A stretch of DNA of 64,000 nucleotides, taken from NCBI GenBank assembly GCA_910576865.1, contig CAJTKE010000014.1, positions 7,541 to 71,540 on the forward strand. The letters run 5' to 3'. The notes under the pieces were generated by a model. It ran no database searches. It saw nothing but the letters and a program-made list of their open reading frames with translations, and was not told where the DNA came from. Positions 32,321-40,595 of this stretch are shown in pieces; the stretch's first letter is position 1; every line of letters begins with the position of its first letter. Both the position numbers and the translations under genes were made by a program. Source of the stretch: an uncultured Oscillibacter sp. (GTDB lineage: Bacteria; Bacillota; Clostridia; Oscillospirales; Oscillospiraceae).

Positions 32321-34741
32321 CTATTCTGTCACGCGAAGCTGTTCGACTACGCTGTTTTGCCTGCAATACAGGCTTGCCCATTTTGTAAGGATACATTGCA
32401 GCGCAAGTGCCAGCAGGAAATAAAAGCATACAGATATAATGGGGAACGTGTAACCTACAAAGCTGAATCCAGGTACATTTCCTACCGCGGAGCAGATTGC
32501 TTTTCCAACGGCCAGACCGCCAACAACAGAAGCTGCAAAGCTGCCAAAGGTCTGGAAACCATTTTCAAAGCCTATCATACCGGAAAGCTGTTTACTGTCC
32601 AGTCCAATGGCCCGAAAGAGCCCCATCTCCTTCCTTCTGGAAATGATATTGGTCATGCTGGTATTGACCAGATTGATGATGCTGAACGTGATAATGACGG
32701 CTAACAGAGCATATGCCGCAGCAGAAATTGTGCTGAAAACACTTTTGTACTGCATTGTCGTATCTTTCAGCGTTTTCAGGCGCAAGCTGTCACTCGCCCC
32801 GGTCAGCGACTGCAATTTGTCCTCAATTCCAATATAACCGCTGTCCCCCGTCTGAATTATGAACGCGCTGTTCGCGTTATAGGGAACCGCCCGCTCCATT
32901 TCCGCTGCGGGTAAGATAAAACTGGAAGCGCTGTTCTTATCAAAGACGACGGCGGATACAACATAGGTCAAATTGCCCTGCAAATTGTTCCCTGCCTGAG
33001 AAAAAGTAATGGTATCGCCGGCCTCATAGCTCTTTTGCAGATAATCCAATTCTGGGCTGCCCATATTGATTACAAGAGAGTTTTCCCCGGTATGGTCACA
33101 ATGGGGCAGTTCCCCGGCCATGACCCGATGCTCCAGCGCCGCATAATCCTCTGCGTTCATGCTCCGAATCGCTGTTTCCATTCCGTCAATGGTGACGCAG
33201 ATTTCCTGCTGGCAGACAATCCCGCTCACGCCGTCTATCGACAAAATCTCATGCTTCAATTCATCTGTCAGAAGATTGTTTTCCTGTAGCCGCGTAAGGG
33301 AAAACGTGGGCGTAACCAGCGCCCGGTTCAGCTCCACCACATAGGAGCCCTCATAGGGAAAGCTCTGCTTTGCCCGTTGCTCAGGATCAAGAGAGGACAG
33401 CAGGGAGGAAATTCCCACAAGCATCATCCCGCTCAAAACCAGCGAGGTAAAGGTCAATATGCTTTTCTTCCTGTCCCGCAGTAAATTCATGGCCGCAAGC
33501 GAAAAGGGAGTGAGGGGTTTCCTGTCCTTTTTCAGACGTTTCCCGCTCTTTTTCAGACGTTTTCTGCTCTTCGTTACCTTGGCATAGCTGCTGTAGCGGA
33601 ATGCTTCCATGGGCGAGACCGACATTGCGATTTTAGCCGGCTTCAAAATGGACAGCTTTACGCAAATAAATACGACGGTGCCGGACAAAAGCACGACTAC
33701 AATGTCAGGAAACAGCCGAAAAGCGTCTCTGTCTGTCAGGGAGGACAGCACCCCGCCCACAATACACCCAAGCGGAATAAAACGGAACGCAAGATAGTTT
33801 CCCTCCTTTGAAATGATTCGCTTGATCTGCTTTTTCGTGGTGCCAAGTGTACGCAGCTGTCCAAAGGAGGCAACATTGCTCATGACCGAAATAAAAAATA
33901 TGTTGTAGATGACCAGGGAGCATACGCTGATCAAGACCAGCCCAACGAGCAGAACCATCAGTACCGTCTCTTTTGACATGTTATTGCTGTCAATGTATAA
34001 ATTGTTGATCTGTATATTGTCCGTGGAGATTCCGCAATCCAGGCCAATCGCCCGCACCAGCTCTTTCAGTTCCTGATTCGTATATTTCGCGGTATTACGG
34101 ACAGAAATCATAGCTGCCACAGGCCCGGCGGCAAGAGCAGCGTTTTCCTGAACAAAGCTCTGTGAAACGATGGCGTTATAAGCAACCCTGTTGCTGTCAT
34201 TTTCAGCGGTTGTCTGGATAAAGCCGGTGATCTGAAAATCTACGGTTTCTAATTGGCGGCTTGCCTGGTTGCGGTAGTGAACAGATATGGTATCGCCAAT
34301 ACCTGCTTTCAAATTCAGGGCGTCTGTATATCCCTTTTCTACAAGCAGTTCATTGGTGGCCTGCGGCATATGCCCTTCCATCAGTTTGATATTGGAAAGC
34401 CGCATAGTTGCTTCATCGGAACATACGATGCCCATTGTGATTCCGTTCTCCCGCTCCGTCATGCCAACGGATTGGTAAACGCCTACACTCTCAATACGGG
34501 GATCGGCTGTCAGCAGGGAGATGTTCTCCTGGGAGAGATTTTGAAAAATTCCCTGATACACGGTAGACGCCGCGTATTCACTTGTAATATTGTAGGCGTA
34601 AGAAGAAACAAAAGCCATCATAGCGGCGGCCATAAAGATAATAACTCCAATCAGCCGGTTCCTGAAATGATGCTGCCTGAGACGGGCATTTGACAGCCTG
34701 CGGACGACCGCGCTGGTGTCGTTCTCAAAAGGCCAAGTCAT
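32321..34741 (-). CDS. FtsX-type ABC transporter permease 2 (AT-richer)
   Basis: 806 residues with the same double FtsX layout and the N-terminus MTWPFENDTSAVVRRLSNAR. Its base composition is visibly lower in GC (near half G+C by eye) than the genes on both sides, and codons ending in A or T are common. The first 31 bases of coding sequence are identical to those of permease 1. It may have been acquired separately and inserted between permeases 1 and 3, or be an older, less ameliorated copy. The coding frame is intact throughout. ATG at 34741 follows GAAGGAGG. Confidence 0.88.
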   Translation of the reverse strand: MTWPFENDTSAVVRRLSNARLRQHHFRNRLIGVIIFMAAAMMAFVSSYAYNITSEYAASTVYQGIFQNLSQENISLLTADPRIESVGVYQSVGMTERENGITMGIVCSDEATMRLSNIKLMEGHMPQATNELLVEKGYTDALNLKAGIGDTISVHYRNQASRQLETVDFQITGFIQTTAENDSNRVAYNAIVSQSFVQENAALAAGPVAAMISVRNTAKYTNQELKELVRAIGLDCGISTDNIQINNLYIDSNNMSKETVLMVLLVGLVLISVCSLVIYNIFFISVMSNVASFGQLRTLGTTKKQIKRIISKEGNYLAFRFIPLGCIVGGVLSSLTDRDAFRLFPDIVVVLLSGTVVFICVKLSILKPAKIAMSVSPMEAFRYSSYAKVTKSRKRLKKSGKRLKKDRKPLTPFSLAAMNLLRDRKKSILTFTSLVLSGMMLVGISSLLSSLDPEQRAKQSFPYEGSYVVELNRALVTPTFSLTRLQENNLLTDELKHEILSIDGVSGIVCQQEICVTIDGMETAIRSMNAEDYAALEHRVMAGELPHCDHTGENSLVINMGSPELDYLQKSYEAGDTITFSQAGNNLQGNLTYVVSAVVFDKNSASSFILPAAEMERAVPYNANSAFIIQTGDSGYIGIEDKLQSLTGASDSLRLKTLKDTTMQYKSVFSTISAAAYALLAVIITFSIINLVNTSMTNIISRRKEMGLFRAIGLDSKQLSGMIGFENGFQTFGSFAASVVGGLAVGKAICSAVGNVPGFSFVGYTFPIISVCFYFLLALALQCILTKWASLYCRQNSVVEQLRVTE
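34711..34741 (-). repeat. 31-bp identity, copy 1 (start of permease 2)
   Basis: The 31 bases 34711-34741 are identical to 37150-37180. They encode MTWPFENDTS plus one base. The third permease has several synonymous differences at the same place. Confidence 0.9.
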
Positions 34742-34786
34742 AGTAACATACCTCCTTCGACTGTAACCGTTCCATTCCGGGCGGGG

Positions 34787-37180
34787 TCAGTCCAACGCCT
34801 TGATCCGCTCCACCAGAGAGAGCCTTCTGGTATAGCGGACCGCGCAGGCGGAGAACACCCCCTGCACCAGAAGCAGCGCGGCGGCGAAGAGCAGCGCCTG
34901 GAGCGCCGGGAAATGGTAGGTGAGGGTCCCGAACAGGCCAATCTGATCGAATACCTCGCAGACAACCAGACTGCACGCTGTCCCCAGAGTCAGGGTTACC
35001 AGCAGCGTGATCCCCACATAGTACAGGCACTCAAAGGACAGCATTCTGGACAGCTGCCGGTCGCTCATGCCCACGGACTGGAACACGCCGAACTCCAGCT
35101 GTCGGGTGAGGAGATTGGTGATCAGGGTGTTGGCAAGGTTGATGAGGGAGAACACAAAGATGAAGACCAGGATGCCGTAGTCCCGGGCCAGTTCCCCCCG
35201 CAGGCCGCGCTCCAGCTCGGCGGACAGGTCGTCCAGACCGGAGACCGCCACCCGCTGGTCGGACACGGCGCCGAACACCGTCCGCCGCAGCTGGTCACTG
35301 TCCTGCTCCGTGTGGAGGTTGACATAGCCGGTGAAATCCGAAATTTCCGGGTAGAGGACGGACAGCTCCTCCTCCGGCAGAATGAAGAAATGGGACGAAT
35401 TTCCAATCTGAACATCCTGCACGATGCCCATCACCGTATAGGTTTTCGTCTGTCCGTTGTAGCAGGAGAGGGTCACGGTATCCCCGACCTGGTAGCCAGT
35501 ACGGTATATCTCTTTCAGCGCGCTGCCCGCCGGGCAGACCAGGATGCCGTTTCCCTCCAGAAGCCGCCGGTGGTCCGCCGTTCCCTCCAGAACCCCGCCG
35601 CCCGCGTACATCTCCGCCATATCCTCCTTGGAAATTCCCCTGACAACAAAGGGTTCATGGGCGCGGTTGCCGGGAATGGCGCTGATGGCGGGAATCTCCA
35701 CACAGGTCAGACTGTAGGCCGTGACATGGTCCACGCCGGGAAGGGCGGCCAGTTCGGCCCGCAGAGCCTGGCCCAGGGGGTTCTCCCTCTGCATCTCCAC
35801 GAATTCCCGGCCCGCGTAATCCTCGTACTCCAACAGGTACTGGCTCTGGTCTCCAAACTGGGACTGGGCCATTTCTTTGACATCCACCGAGCTTGCGTAG
35901 GCGGAGACGCAGAGCAGCAGGATACCGGTCAGGCTCAGGGAGAGGGCGGTGACAAAGGCCTTTTTCCGGTTCCGGGAGAAGTTCATCAGGGCCAGGCGGG
36001 GCATGGTCAGGCGGCGGTGAAGCTGCCTTGAAACGCCGGAGCCCCGCTGCCGGGAACAGGCGGTGGCGCGGATAGCCTCAATGGCGGAGACCTTTCCCGC
36101 CATTGCCATAGGCTTCCTGGTGGCGATCAGGACGGTTGCATGGGTCAGGAGGGAGACCACCACCGCGGATCGGAGATTGTCCCTCCAGGGCCAGTAGCCG
36201 GGGAACGCGATCAGCGCGATGACCGCAGCGCAGAGCAGCCCCAGGGGGATGGCAATGGCGGTCAGGAAGCGGCGCTCCCGCTTGACCACCCGCCTCAGCT
36301 GTCTGGGTGTGGTCCCCAGCACCTTCAGGCGGCCGTATTCCCGCATTTTTCCCATGACGGAGATGTAGAAGATGTTGTAGATCACGATGGCGCAGACGAC
36401 GGCGATCAGGACCGCCGCGGCATAGACCTCCATCCCGTTCCCAAGGTACAGGTCCACCATACCGAAGTAGTTGGAGCTGTAAAAGGTCCGGTCCTCCGGG
36501 ATGCCCATTTCCAGGAAGAACTGCTCGATGTCCGCCCGGAGCCGGGCCGGCTCCATGCCCTGGCTCCCGGCGAAGCGGAACCGCAGCTCATAGGGGGCCT
36601 CGTGGCCGCCCGCGGTCACGGCGGCCTCCGGAATCCAGACCGTGAAAATGCGGCTGTTGTTCTCCGACTCCAGAATGCCCGTGACGGTATAGGACCTCCC
36701 GCCGTCCCCCAGGTCCAGAGTCACCGTCCGGCCGGTCTCCTCCGGCAGGCCGAAATGACGGAGAAAGGCGCGTTCCACGCACAGCTCATTCAGCGCCTGG
36801 GGATAGGCCCCGGTGACCTCGCCGTAGCCCATCAGGTCGATCATCTCCGGGCTGACAAAGCTGATCTTCAGAACGCCGTCCCCGTGGCGGGCGTTCCCGA
36901 CCTCGGCGGTACAGCCCCATTTCTCAAATTTCCCGGCGTCCGCCAGCCGGTCCACCTCCTCCCGGGTCAGCCCGCCGCATCCGGCCTGGTACTGCCCCAG
37001 GATGCCGTCCAGGGTCTTCAGCTGCTGTGCGGAGTAGAGAAAGCAGAGGGTTCCCATGAGGCAGACGGCCAGAGCGATGGTGAGGATGACAAAAACGCTC
37101 CGGCGTCTGTCTGCTCTGATGCTGCGGGCCGCCAGCTTCTTTTCCACTCCGCTGGTGTCGTTCTCAAAAGGCCAAGTCAT
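34787..37180 (-). CDS. FtsX-type ABC transporter permease 1
   Basis: 797 residues beginning MTWPFENDTSGVEKKLAARS, double FtsX layout as in permeases 2 and 3. ATG at 37180 is used because AAGGGGG lies just upstream and the shared MTWPFENDT start is there; the open frame runs 25 codons further back into the ATPase gene. It follows the ATPase by 13 nt. Extracytoplasmic parts differ strongly from the other two permeases, suggesting different cargo or sensing surfaces, while the cytoplasmic N-terminus is kept. Confidence 0.9.
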   Translation of the reverse strand: MTWPFENDTSGVEKKLAARSIRADRRRSVFVILTIALAVCLMGTLCFLYSAQQLKTLDGILGQYQAGCGGLTREEVDRLADAGKFEKWGCTAEVGNARHGDGVLKISFVSPEMIDLMGYGEVTGAYPQALNELCVERAFLRHFGLPEETGRTVTLDLGDGGRSYTVTGILESENNSRIFTVWIPEAAVTAGGHEAPYELRFRFAGSQGMEPARLRADIEQFFLEMGIPEDRTFYSSNYFGMVDLYLGNGMEVYAAAVLIAVVCAIVIYNIFYISVMGKMREYGRLKVLGTTPRQLRRVVKRERRFLTAIAIPLGLLCAAVIALIAFPGYWPWRDNLRSAVVVSLLTHATVLIATRKPMAMAGKVSAIEAIRATACSRQRGSGVSRQLHRRLTMPRLALMNFSRNRKKAFVTALSLSLTGILLLCVSAYASSVDVKEMAQSQFGDQSQYLLEYEDYAGREFVEMQRENPLGQALRAELAALPGVDHVTAYSLTCVEIPAISAIPGNRAHEPFVVRGISKEDMAEMYAGGGVLEGTADHRRLLEGNGILVCPAGSALKEIYRTGYQVGDTVTLSCYNGQTKTYTVMGIVQDVQIGNSSHFFILPEEELSVLYPEISDFTGYVNLHTEQDSDQLRRTVFGAVSDQRVAVSGLDDLSAELERGLRGELARDYGILVFIFVFSLINLANTLITNLLTRQLEFGVFQSVGMSDRQLSRMLSFECLYYVGITLLVTLTLGTACSLVVCEVFDQIGLFGTLTYHFPALQALLFAAALLLVQGVFSACAVRYTRRLSLVERIKALD
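37150..37180 (-). repeat. 31-bp identity, copy 2 (start of permease 1)
   Basis: Same 31 bases as at 34711-34741, covering the first ten codons of permease 1. Confidence 0.9.
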
Positions 37181-37193
37181 CGCCGCCGCCCCC

Positions 37194-37859
37194 TTATCCC
37201 ACGATCCTGCCGTCCTCGATCCGCACAATGCGGTCGGCCAGCTGGGCGATTTCATTGTTGTGGGTGATCATCACAATGGTCTGGTTGAATTCCGTGCCGG
37301 TGCGCTTCAGCAGGCCCAACACGTCGGCGCTGGTCTTGCTGTCCAGGTTTCCGGTGGGCTCGTCGGCCAGGACGATGGCCGGTTTCGTGATCAGGGCCCG
37401 GGCGATGGCCACCCGCTGCTGCTGTCCGCCGGAGAGGTTGCCCGGCATATTCTGCAGCTTGTCCTCCAGGGCCAGCATGTGTACGATTTCATCCATGAAT
37501 CCCTGGTCCGCCGTGTCTCCGTCCAGCTCCACCGGCAGGACGATGTTCTCGTAGACATTCAGAATGGGGACCAGATTGTAGTTCTGGAAGATGAAGCCGA
37601 TGTTCCGGCGGCGGAAGATGGTCAGCTCCTCGTCGTTCTTCTTCGCCAGCTCGTCCCCCCGGACGATGACGCTGCCGGAGGTGGGGGTGTCCAGCCCGCC
37701 CATCATGTTCAGCAGGGTGGACTTGCCGCTGCCGGAGGTCCCCACCACCGCCACGAACTCCCCCTGTTCCACCGAGAGGCTGACTCCATCCAGAGCGCGG
37801 GTGAGGTTGGGTCCGGCGCCATACTGCTTTTTCAGGTCGATGGTCTGTAATACGCTCAT
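37194..37859 (-). CDS. ABC transporter ATPase, MacB/LolD/BceA type
   Basis: 221 residues. Walker A GTSGSGKST (40-48), Q-loop near FIFQNYNLVP, signature LSGGQ (142-146), Walker B LADEPTG (165-171) and the switch His in MITHN are all intact. The only ATPase in the locus, so it presumably powers all three permeases. An 11-bp-period direct repeat and a -10-like box lie upstream (37896-37925), matching those before the response regulator. Start ATG 37859 after GAAAGGAGC. Confidence 0.95.
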   Translation of the reverse strand: MSVLQTIDLKKQYGAGPNLTRALDGVSLSVEQGEFVAVVGTSGSGKSTLLNMMGGLDTPTSGSVIVRGDELAKKNDEELTIFRRRNIGFIFQNYNLVPILNVYENIVLPVELDGDTADQGFMDEIVHMLALEDKLQNMPGNLSGGQQQRVAIARALITKPAIVLADEPTGNLDSKTSADVLGLLKRTGTEFNQTIVMITHNNEIAQLADRIVRIEDGRIVG

Positions 37860-37895
37860 CTTCGTCTGCTCCTTTCACGGCTGTTCGCCGGAGCT

Positions 37896-37925
37896 ACCGT
37901 AACATCCAAATGTCACAGAAATGTC
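37896..37925 (-). promoter_or_regulatory. Response-regulator-type direct repeat before the ATPase gene
   Basis: AAATGT occurs at 37908-37913 and 37919-37924 (plus-strand reading), 11 bp apart. Six bases downstream on the minus strand lies TACGGT (37896-37901) with an upstream TGT, an extended -10-like element. A second 11-bp direct repeat, GTGAAC at 37944-37949 and 37955-37960, lies just upstream. OmpR-type regulators bind such same-face repeats. Confidence 0.6.
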
Positions 37926-37963
37926 CGAATGGGACGCCCACTTGTGAACTTTCTGTGAACAGC

Positions 37964-38989
37964 TTACCGCCGGGGCAGGAACACCGAAAACGTGGATCCC
38001 CGGCCAGCCTCCGAGACCACCTTGATATAGCCGCCCTGCCGGGTGACGATCTCCCGGGCCAGATACAGGCCGAGGCCCACCCCCGGCTGGTCATGGACCT
38101 CCTCCTCCCGGTAAAAGCGCCGGAAGATGGCGGCCTGCCGGCTCTCGGGGATGCCCCTGCCGGTGTCGGCCACATCCAGCTTGACATACATCTCCCACTG
38201 CTCCGCCGACACGCTGATTTTCCCGTCCTCCGGGGTGTATTTCACCGCGTTGTCCAGCAGGTTGAACAGGGCCTCCGCCGTCCACTTGCCGTCATGGGAC
38301 ACCCGCAGGTCCTCCGGACACCGGACCTCCACGGAAATGCCCTTTTTCTCCGCGGCGTAGACGATGCCGCTGCAGGCCAGGGCCAGGGTGTCGATCAGCG
38401 GGCCGTCCTTCTTTTCCAGGGTGATGGCCCCGGTTTCCAGGCGGGAGGCTTTCCCCATGGACTGCACCAGAAACTCCAGCTTGTCCGTCTGGCTGCGGAT
38501 GCCCTGTAAAAAGTCCCGCCGCTCCCGCTCCGTGACGGGTTTTGCCAGCAGGGTGTCCGTCACCATTTTCAAATTGGCCACCGGCGTCTTCACCTGATGG
38601 GAGATGTCCGACACCAGAGTTTGCAGCTCCCGCCGCTCCGCGTCCACTTTGCGCCGGTTTTCCTGAAGGATGCCGTACAGCCGGGAGAGGCGGCAGCTGA
38701 TGCGGGCGAAGATGGTTTCGCTGTCGTCGGCCCGGGCCGGTTCCCCGCCGCCGGTGATCATGCCGTCCATGGTCCGGCACAGGTCGTCGGTGAACCGGGA
38801 CAGCCGCCTGGCGAAAAACAGCGTCAGCAGAAACAGCCAGATCAGGGCGCAGGCCGTCAGCAGCGCGCCGGCCAGCAGCACCCGGTCCTCGCCGGTGACG
38901 GCGAAGAGGAGGAGGGAGAGGGCCAGCATGGAAACCGCCGCGCCGGTCTCCGTCAGCAGGAACATGGTCTTGACCGGAATGCGCTTCAC
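37964..38989 (-). CDS. Sensor histidine kinase
   Basis: 341 residues. Two membrane segments (about 10-32 and 37-60) with almost no loop between them: an intramembrane-sensing kinase. A HAMP-like/coiled linker leads to the H-box ISHQVKTPVANL (His131). The N box (LFNLLDNAVKY), G1 (VADTGRGIP) and G2 (GVGLGLYLA) of the ATPase domain are intact. The lack of a sensory domain fits the Bce-type logic in which the ABC permease senses and signals to the kinase. Overlaps the response regulator by 4 bp (38986-38989). Confidence 0.93.
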   Translation of the reverse strand: MKRIPVKTMFLLTETGAAVSMLALSLLLFAVTGEDRVLLAGALLTACALIWLFLLTLFFARRLSRFTDDLCRTMDGMITGGGEPARADDSETIFARISCRLSRLYGILQENRRKVDAERRELQTLVSDISHQVKTPVANLKMVTDTLLAKPVTERERRDFLQGIRSQTDKLEFLVQSMGKASRLETGAITLEKKDGPLIDTLALACSGIVYAAEKKGISVEVRCPEDLRVSHDGKWTAEALFNLLDNAVKYTPEDGKISVSAEQWEMYVKLDVADTGRGIPESRQAAIFRRFYREEEVHDQPGVGLGLYLAREIVTRQGGYIKVVSEAGRGSTFSVFLPRR

Positions 38990-39675
38990 TTCCGCTCACC
39001 CCCTGTCCACTGATAGCCGATGCCGTAGATGGTCTTGATATAGGTGCCGCCCTCCGCTTCGATCTTCCCCCGGATTCGGCTGATGGAGGTGGTCAGGGTG
39101 TGCTCGTCCACGAATTTCTCGTCCACATCCCACAGCCGTTCCAAAAGCCGCTGCCGGGTCAGGACCTGTCTGGGATTCTTGCAGAACAGGTACAGCATCT
39201 TGTATTCCATGGGGGAGAGGGCGAGGGCTCTTCCGTTCAGAGAGGCGGCCTGCTCCGAGAAATCCAGGAACAGCCTGCCGTCGTCGTAGAGGTCCCTGGC
39301 CGGCCTGTGGTGCTCCAGCATGGCGAACATGGCGCGGATCTTCCGCTGCAAGGCTCCGATGGAAAAGGGCTTGGTGATGTAGTCCACCGCCCCCGCCTCA
39401 TAGCCCCGGAGCTGGTCCCTCTCCTGGTCGTTGGCGGTGAGGAAGATCACCACCGTGTCCGGGTGCTCCGGCTTGATGAGCCCGCACAGGTCGTAGCCGT
39501 TCCCGTCCGGCAGATTGATGTCCAGCAGCACCAGGTCGTATGACCTCCCGGCCAGCAGATCGGCGGCGGTCCTGGCGTTCAGGGCGGACGTGACGTCCCA
39601 GCCGTCGGAAACCAGGTTATAGACCAAGGTCCTGTTCAAAAGGGCGTCGTCCTCCACAAGCAATATCCGTTTCAT
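38986..39675 (-). CDS. OmpR-family response regulator
   Basis: 229 residues. Receiver domain with acidic pocket E8-D9-D10, phospho-acceptor Asp52 (VLLDINLPDGNGYD) and Lys in ITKPFS; C-terminal winged helix (PMEYKMLYLFCKNPRQVLTRQRLLERLWD...) of the OmpR/PhoB type. First gene of the unit; ribosome-binding site AAAGGAGGAC. The promoter carries the same direct repeat as that of the ATPase gene, suggesting autoregulation. Confidence 0.95.
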   Translation of the reverse strand: MKRILLVEDDALLNRTLVYNLVSDGWDVTSALNARTAADLLAGRSYDLVLLDINLPDGNGYDLCGLIKPEHPDTVVIFLTANDQERDQLRGYEAGAVDYITKPFSIGALQRKIRAMFAMLEHHRPARDLYDDGRLFLDFSEQAASLNGRALALSPMEYKMLYLFCKNPRQVLTRQRLLERLWDVDEKFVDEHTLTTSISRIRGKIEAEGGTYIKTIYGIGYQWTGGERK

Positions 39676-39703
39676 GGTCCGTCCTCCTTTGGATTCTGAG
39701 AAC

Positions 39704-39732
39704 AGTATAACAGGGAAATGTCCGTGAAATGT
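39704..39732 (-). promoter_or_regulatory. Response-regulator promoter with 11-bp direct repeat
   Basis: AAATGT at 39716-39721 and 39727-39732 (plus reading), 11 bp apart. Six bases further on the minus strand is the extended -10 TGT-TATACT (TATACT at 39704-39709). Geometry is identical to 37896-37925. No good -35 box is present, typical of an activated promoter. Confidence 0.7.
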
Positions 39733-39753
39733 TACAACGATCTGTCTTTGACG

Positions 39754-39814
39754 AAAAAAATTTGGAACAGACAGCCGGCGGATCAGGTTATACCTTTCCC
39801 CCGGCTGCCGTTCC
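39754..39814 (-). terminator. Terminator after the HxlR gene
   Basis: On the minus strand GGAACGGCAGCCGG pairs with CCGGCTGTCTGTTCC (one bulge) across a 22-nt loop and is followed by AAATTTTTTT. Confidence 0.65.
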
Positions 39815-39831
39815 TGTTTGTCAGACGCCTC

Positions 39832-40158
39832 TCACGGCGCGATCTTCCGATAGTCCTCCCCCCAGGCCGCCATCGCGTCCAGAATCGGCCGGAGGGTATC
39901 CCCCAGCTCGTTCAGCGCGTACTCGACCCGGGGCGGGACCTCCGCGTAAACCGTGCGGTCAATGATGCCGTCCGCCTCCATGGACCGCAGGCTGTCCGTC
40001 AGGACCTTCTGGCTGATGCCCTCCAGGTCTTTTTTCAGCTCGTTGAACCGCCAGGGACGCTCCAGCAGGTTCCGCAAAATCAGCAGTTTCCACTTGCTGC
40101 CGATGACCTGCACGGTGGTGGCCACCGGGCAGACCGGCAGTTCTTCTCTTGTCAGCAT
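39832..40158 (-). CDS. HxlR-family winged-helix regulator
   Basis: 108 residues, usual HxlR length. The N-terminal Cys in ELPVCPVATTVQVIGSKWKLLILRNLLERPWRFNEL is the conserved redox-sensitive cysteine position of the family (YodB/HypR type), followed by the HTH (LEGISQKVLTDSLRSMEADGIIDRT) and wing. ATG at 40158 after AGGAGAG; the open frame reaches 19 codons further but crosses the operator. It is divergent from the RiPP cluster. A perfect palindrome sits just downstream of its own -10 box. Control of the RiPP genes is inferred from position. Confidence 0.88.
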   Translation of the reverse strand: MLTREELPVCPVATTVQVIGSKWKLLILRNLLERPWRFNELKKDLEGISQKVLTDSLRSMEADGIIDRTVYAEVPPRVEYALNELGDTLRPILDAMAAWGEDYRKIAP

Positions 40159-40187
40159 GGCGATGTACTCTCCTGTCAGTTCAAAAT

Positions 40188-40233
40188 GGAATGTTGCATT
40201 CCAATTATACTGCAAGGCGCTGATTTTCGCAAC
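40188..40233 (-). promoter_or_regulatory. HxlR promoter with perfect palindrome
   Basis: Minus strand TTGCGA (40228-40233), 17 bp, TATAAT (40205-40210), directly followed by the 17-bp palindrome TGGAATGTTGCATTCCA (40188-40204). The site covers the expected transcription start, so it looks like an autorepression operator. I see no convincing separate plus-strand promoter for the precursor gene; TATACT at 40207-40212 has no good -35. A weaker repeat AAGT-N4-ACTT lies at about 40264-40275. Confidence 0.65.
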
Positions 40234-40355
40234 GGGTTACCCGAAAGTGACTGAGTCATAAAAAAGTGCGTACTTGTTTTCCCGGCAAAGCTCCATTAGG
40301 ATGAAGCTGCGGACCGGGAAACAGGTTCGACAAACATCACTGGAGGTACATCACT

Positions 40356-40505
40356 ATGGCGCTTTCCAATCTGTCCGGCTGGGCTGGTTCCGCCTGCGGA
40401 GCGTCCGACAAGCCCGCCGCCTGCGGCGCTGCCTGCGGGGCGTCCGGCAAGCCGGAGGAAAAACCCGCCGCTTGCGGTTCCGCCTGCGGCGCTGGCGACA
40501 AATAA
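40356..40505 (+). CDS. ACGX-repeat RiPP precursor peptide
   Basis: 49-residue peptide with a strong ribosome-binding site (TGGAGG, 40341-40346). Short leader-like start MALSNLSGWAGS, then five ACG[A/S] units at residues 13-16, 22-25, 26-29, 39-42 and 43-46, separated by charged SDKP- and KPEEKP-type linkers. All five cysteines are in ACGX units. Direct adjacency to a radical SAM/SPASM enzyme identifies it as the target peptide of the ACGX system, which I recall as a named but chemically uncharacterised RiPP class. Expected chemistry: Cys-centred radical modification, possibly thioether formation. The product is unknown. A terminator-like hairpin follows it. Confidence 0.9.
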   Translation: MALSNLSGWAGSACGASDKPAACGAACGASGKPEEKPAACGSACGAGDK

Positions 40506-40516
40506 CTCCTCGCTGA

Positions 40517-40550
40517 CCCCCGGCAAGGTCAGCCCTTGCCGGGGGCCTTT
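40517..40550 (+). terminator. Terminator-like hairpin between precursor and radical SAM gene
   Basis: CCCCCGGCAAGG (40517-40528) and its exact complement (40534-40545) form a 12-bp stem with loop TCAGC, followed by CCTTTC. The short T-tract suggests partial termination, giving more precursor than enzyme message. Confidence 0.75.
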
Positions 40551-40595
40551 CAAACATGACCGGCTCTGCCGGTTTTCATATAAGGGGAACACGAT

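Noticed and set aside
40274..40516. 80-codon frame overlapping the RiPP precursor
   Set aside because: Arg-rich out-of-phase reading of the precursor with no ribosome-binding site; the 49-aa frame has TGGAGG and the ACGX repeats.
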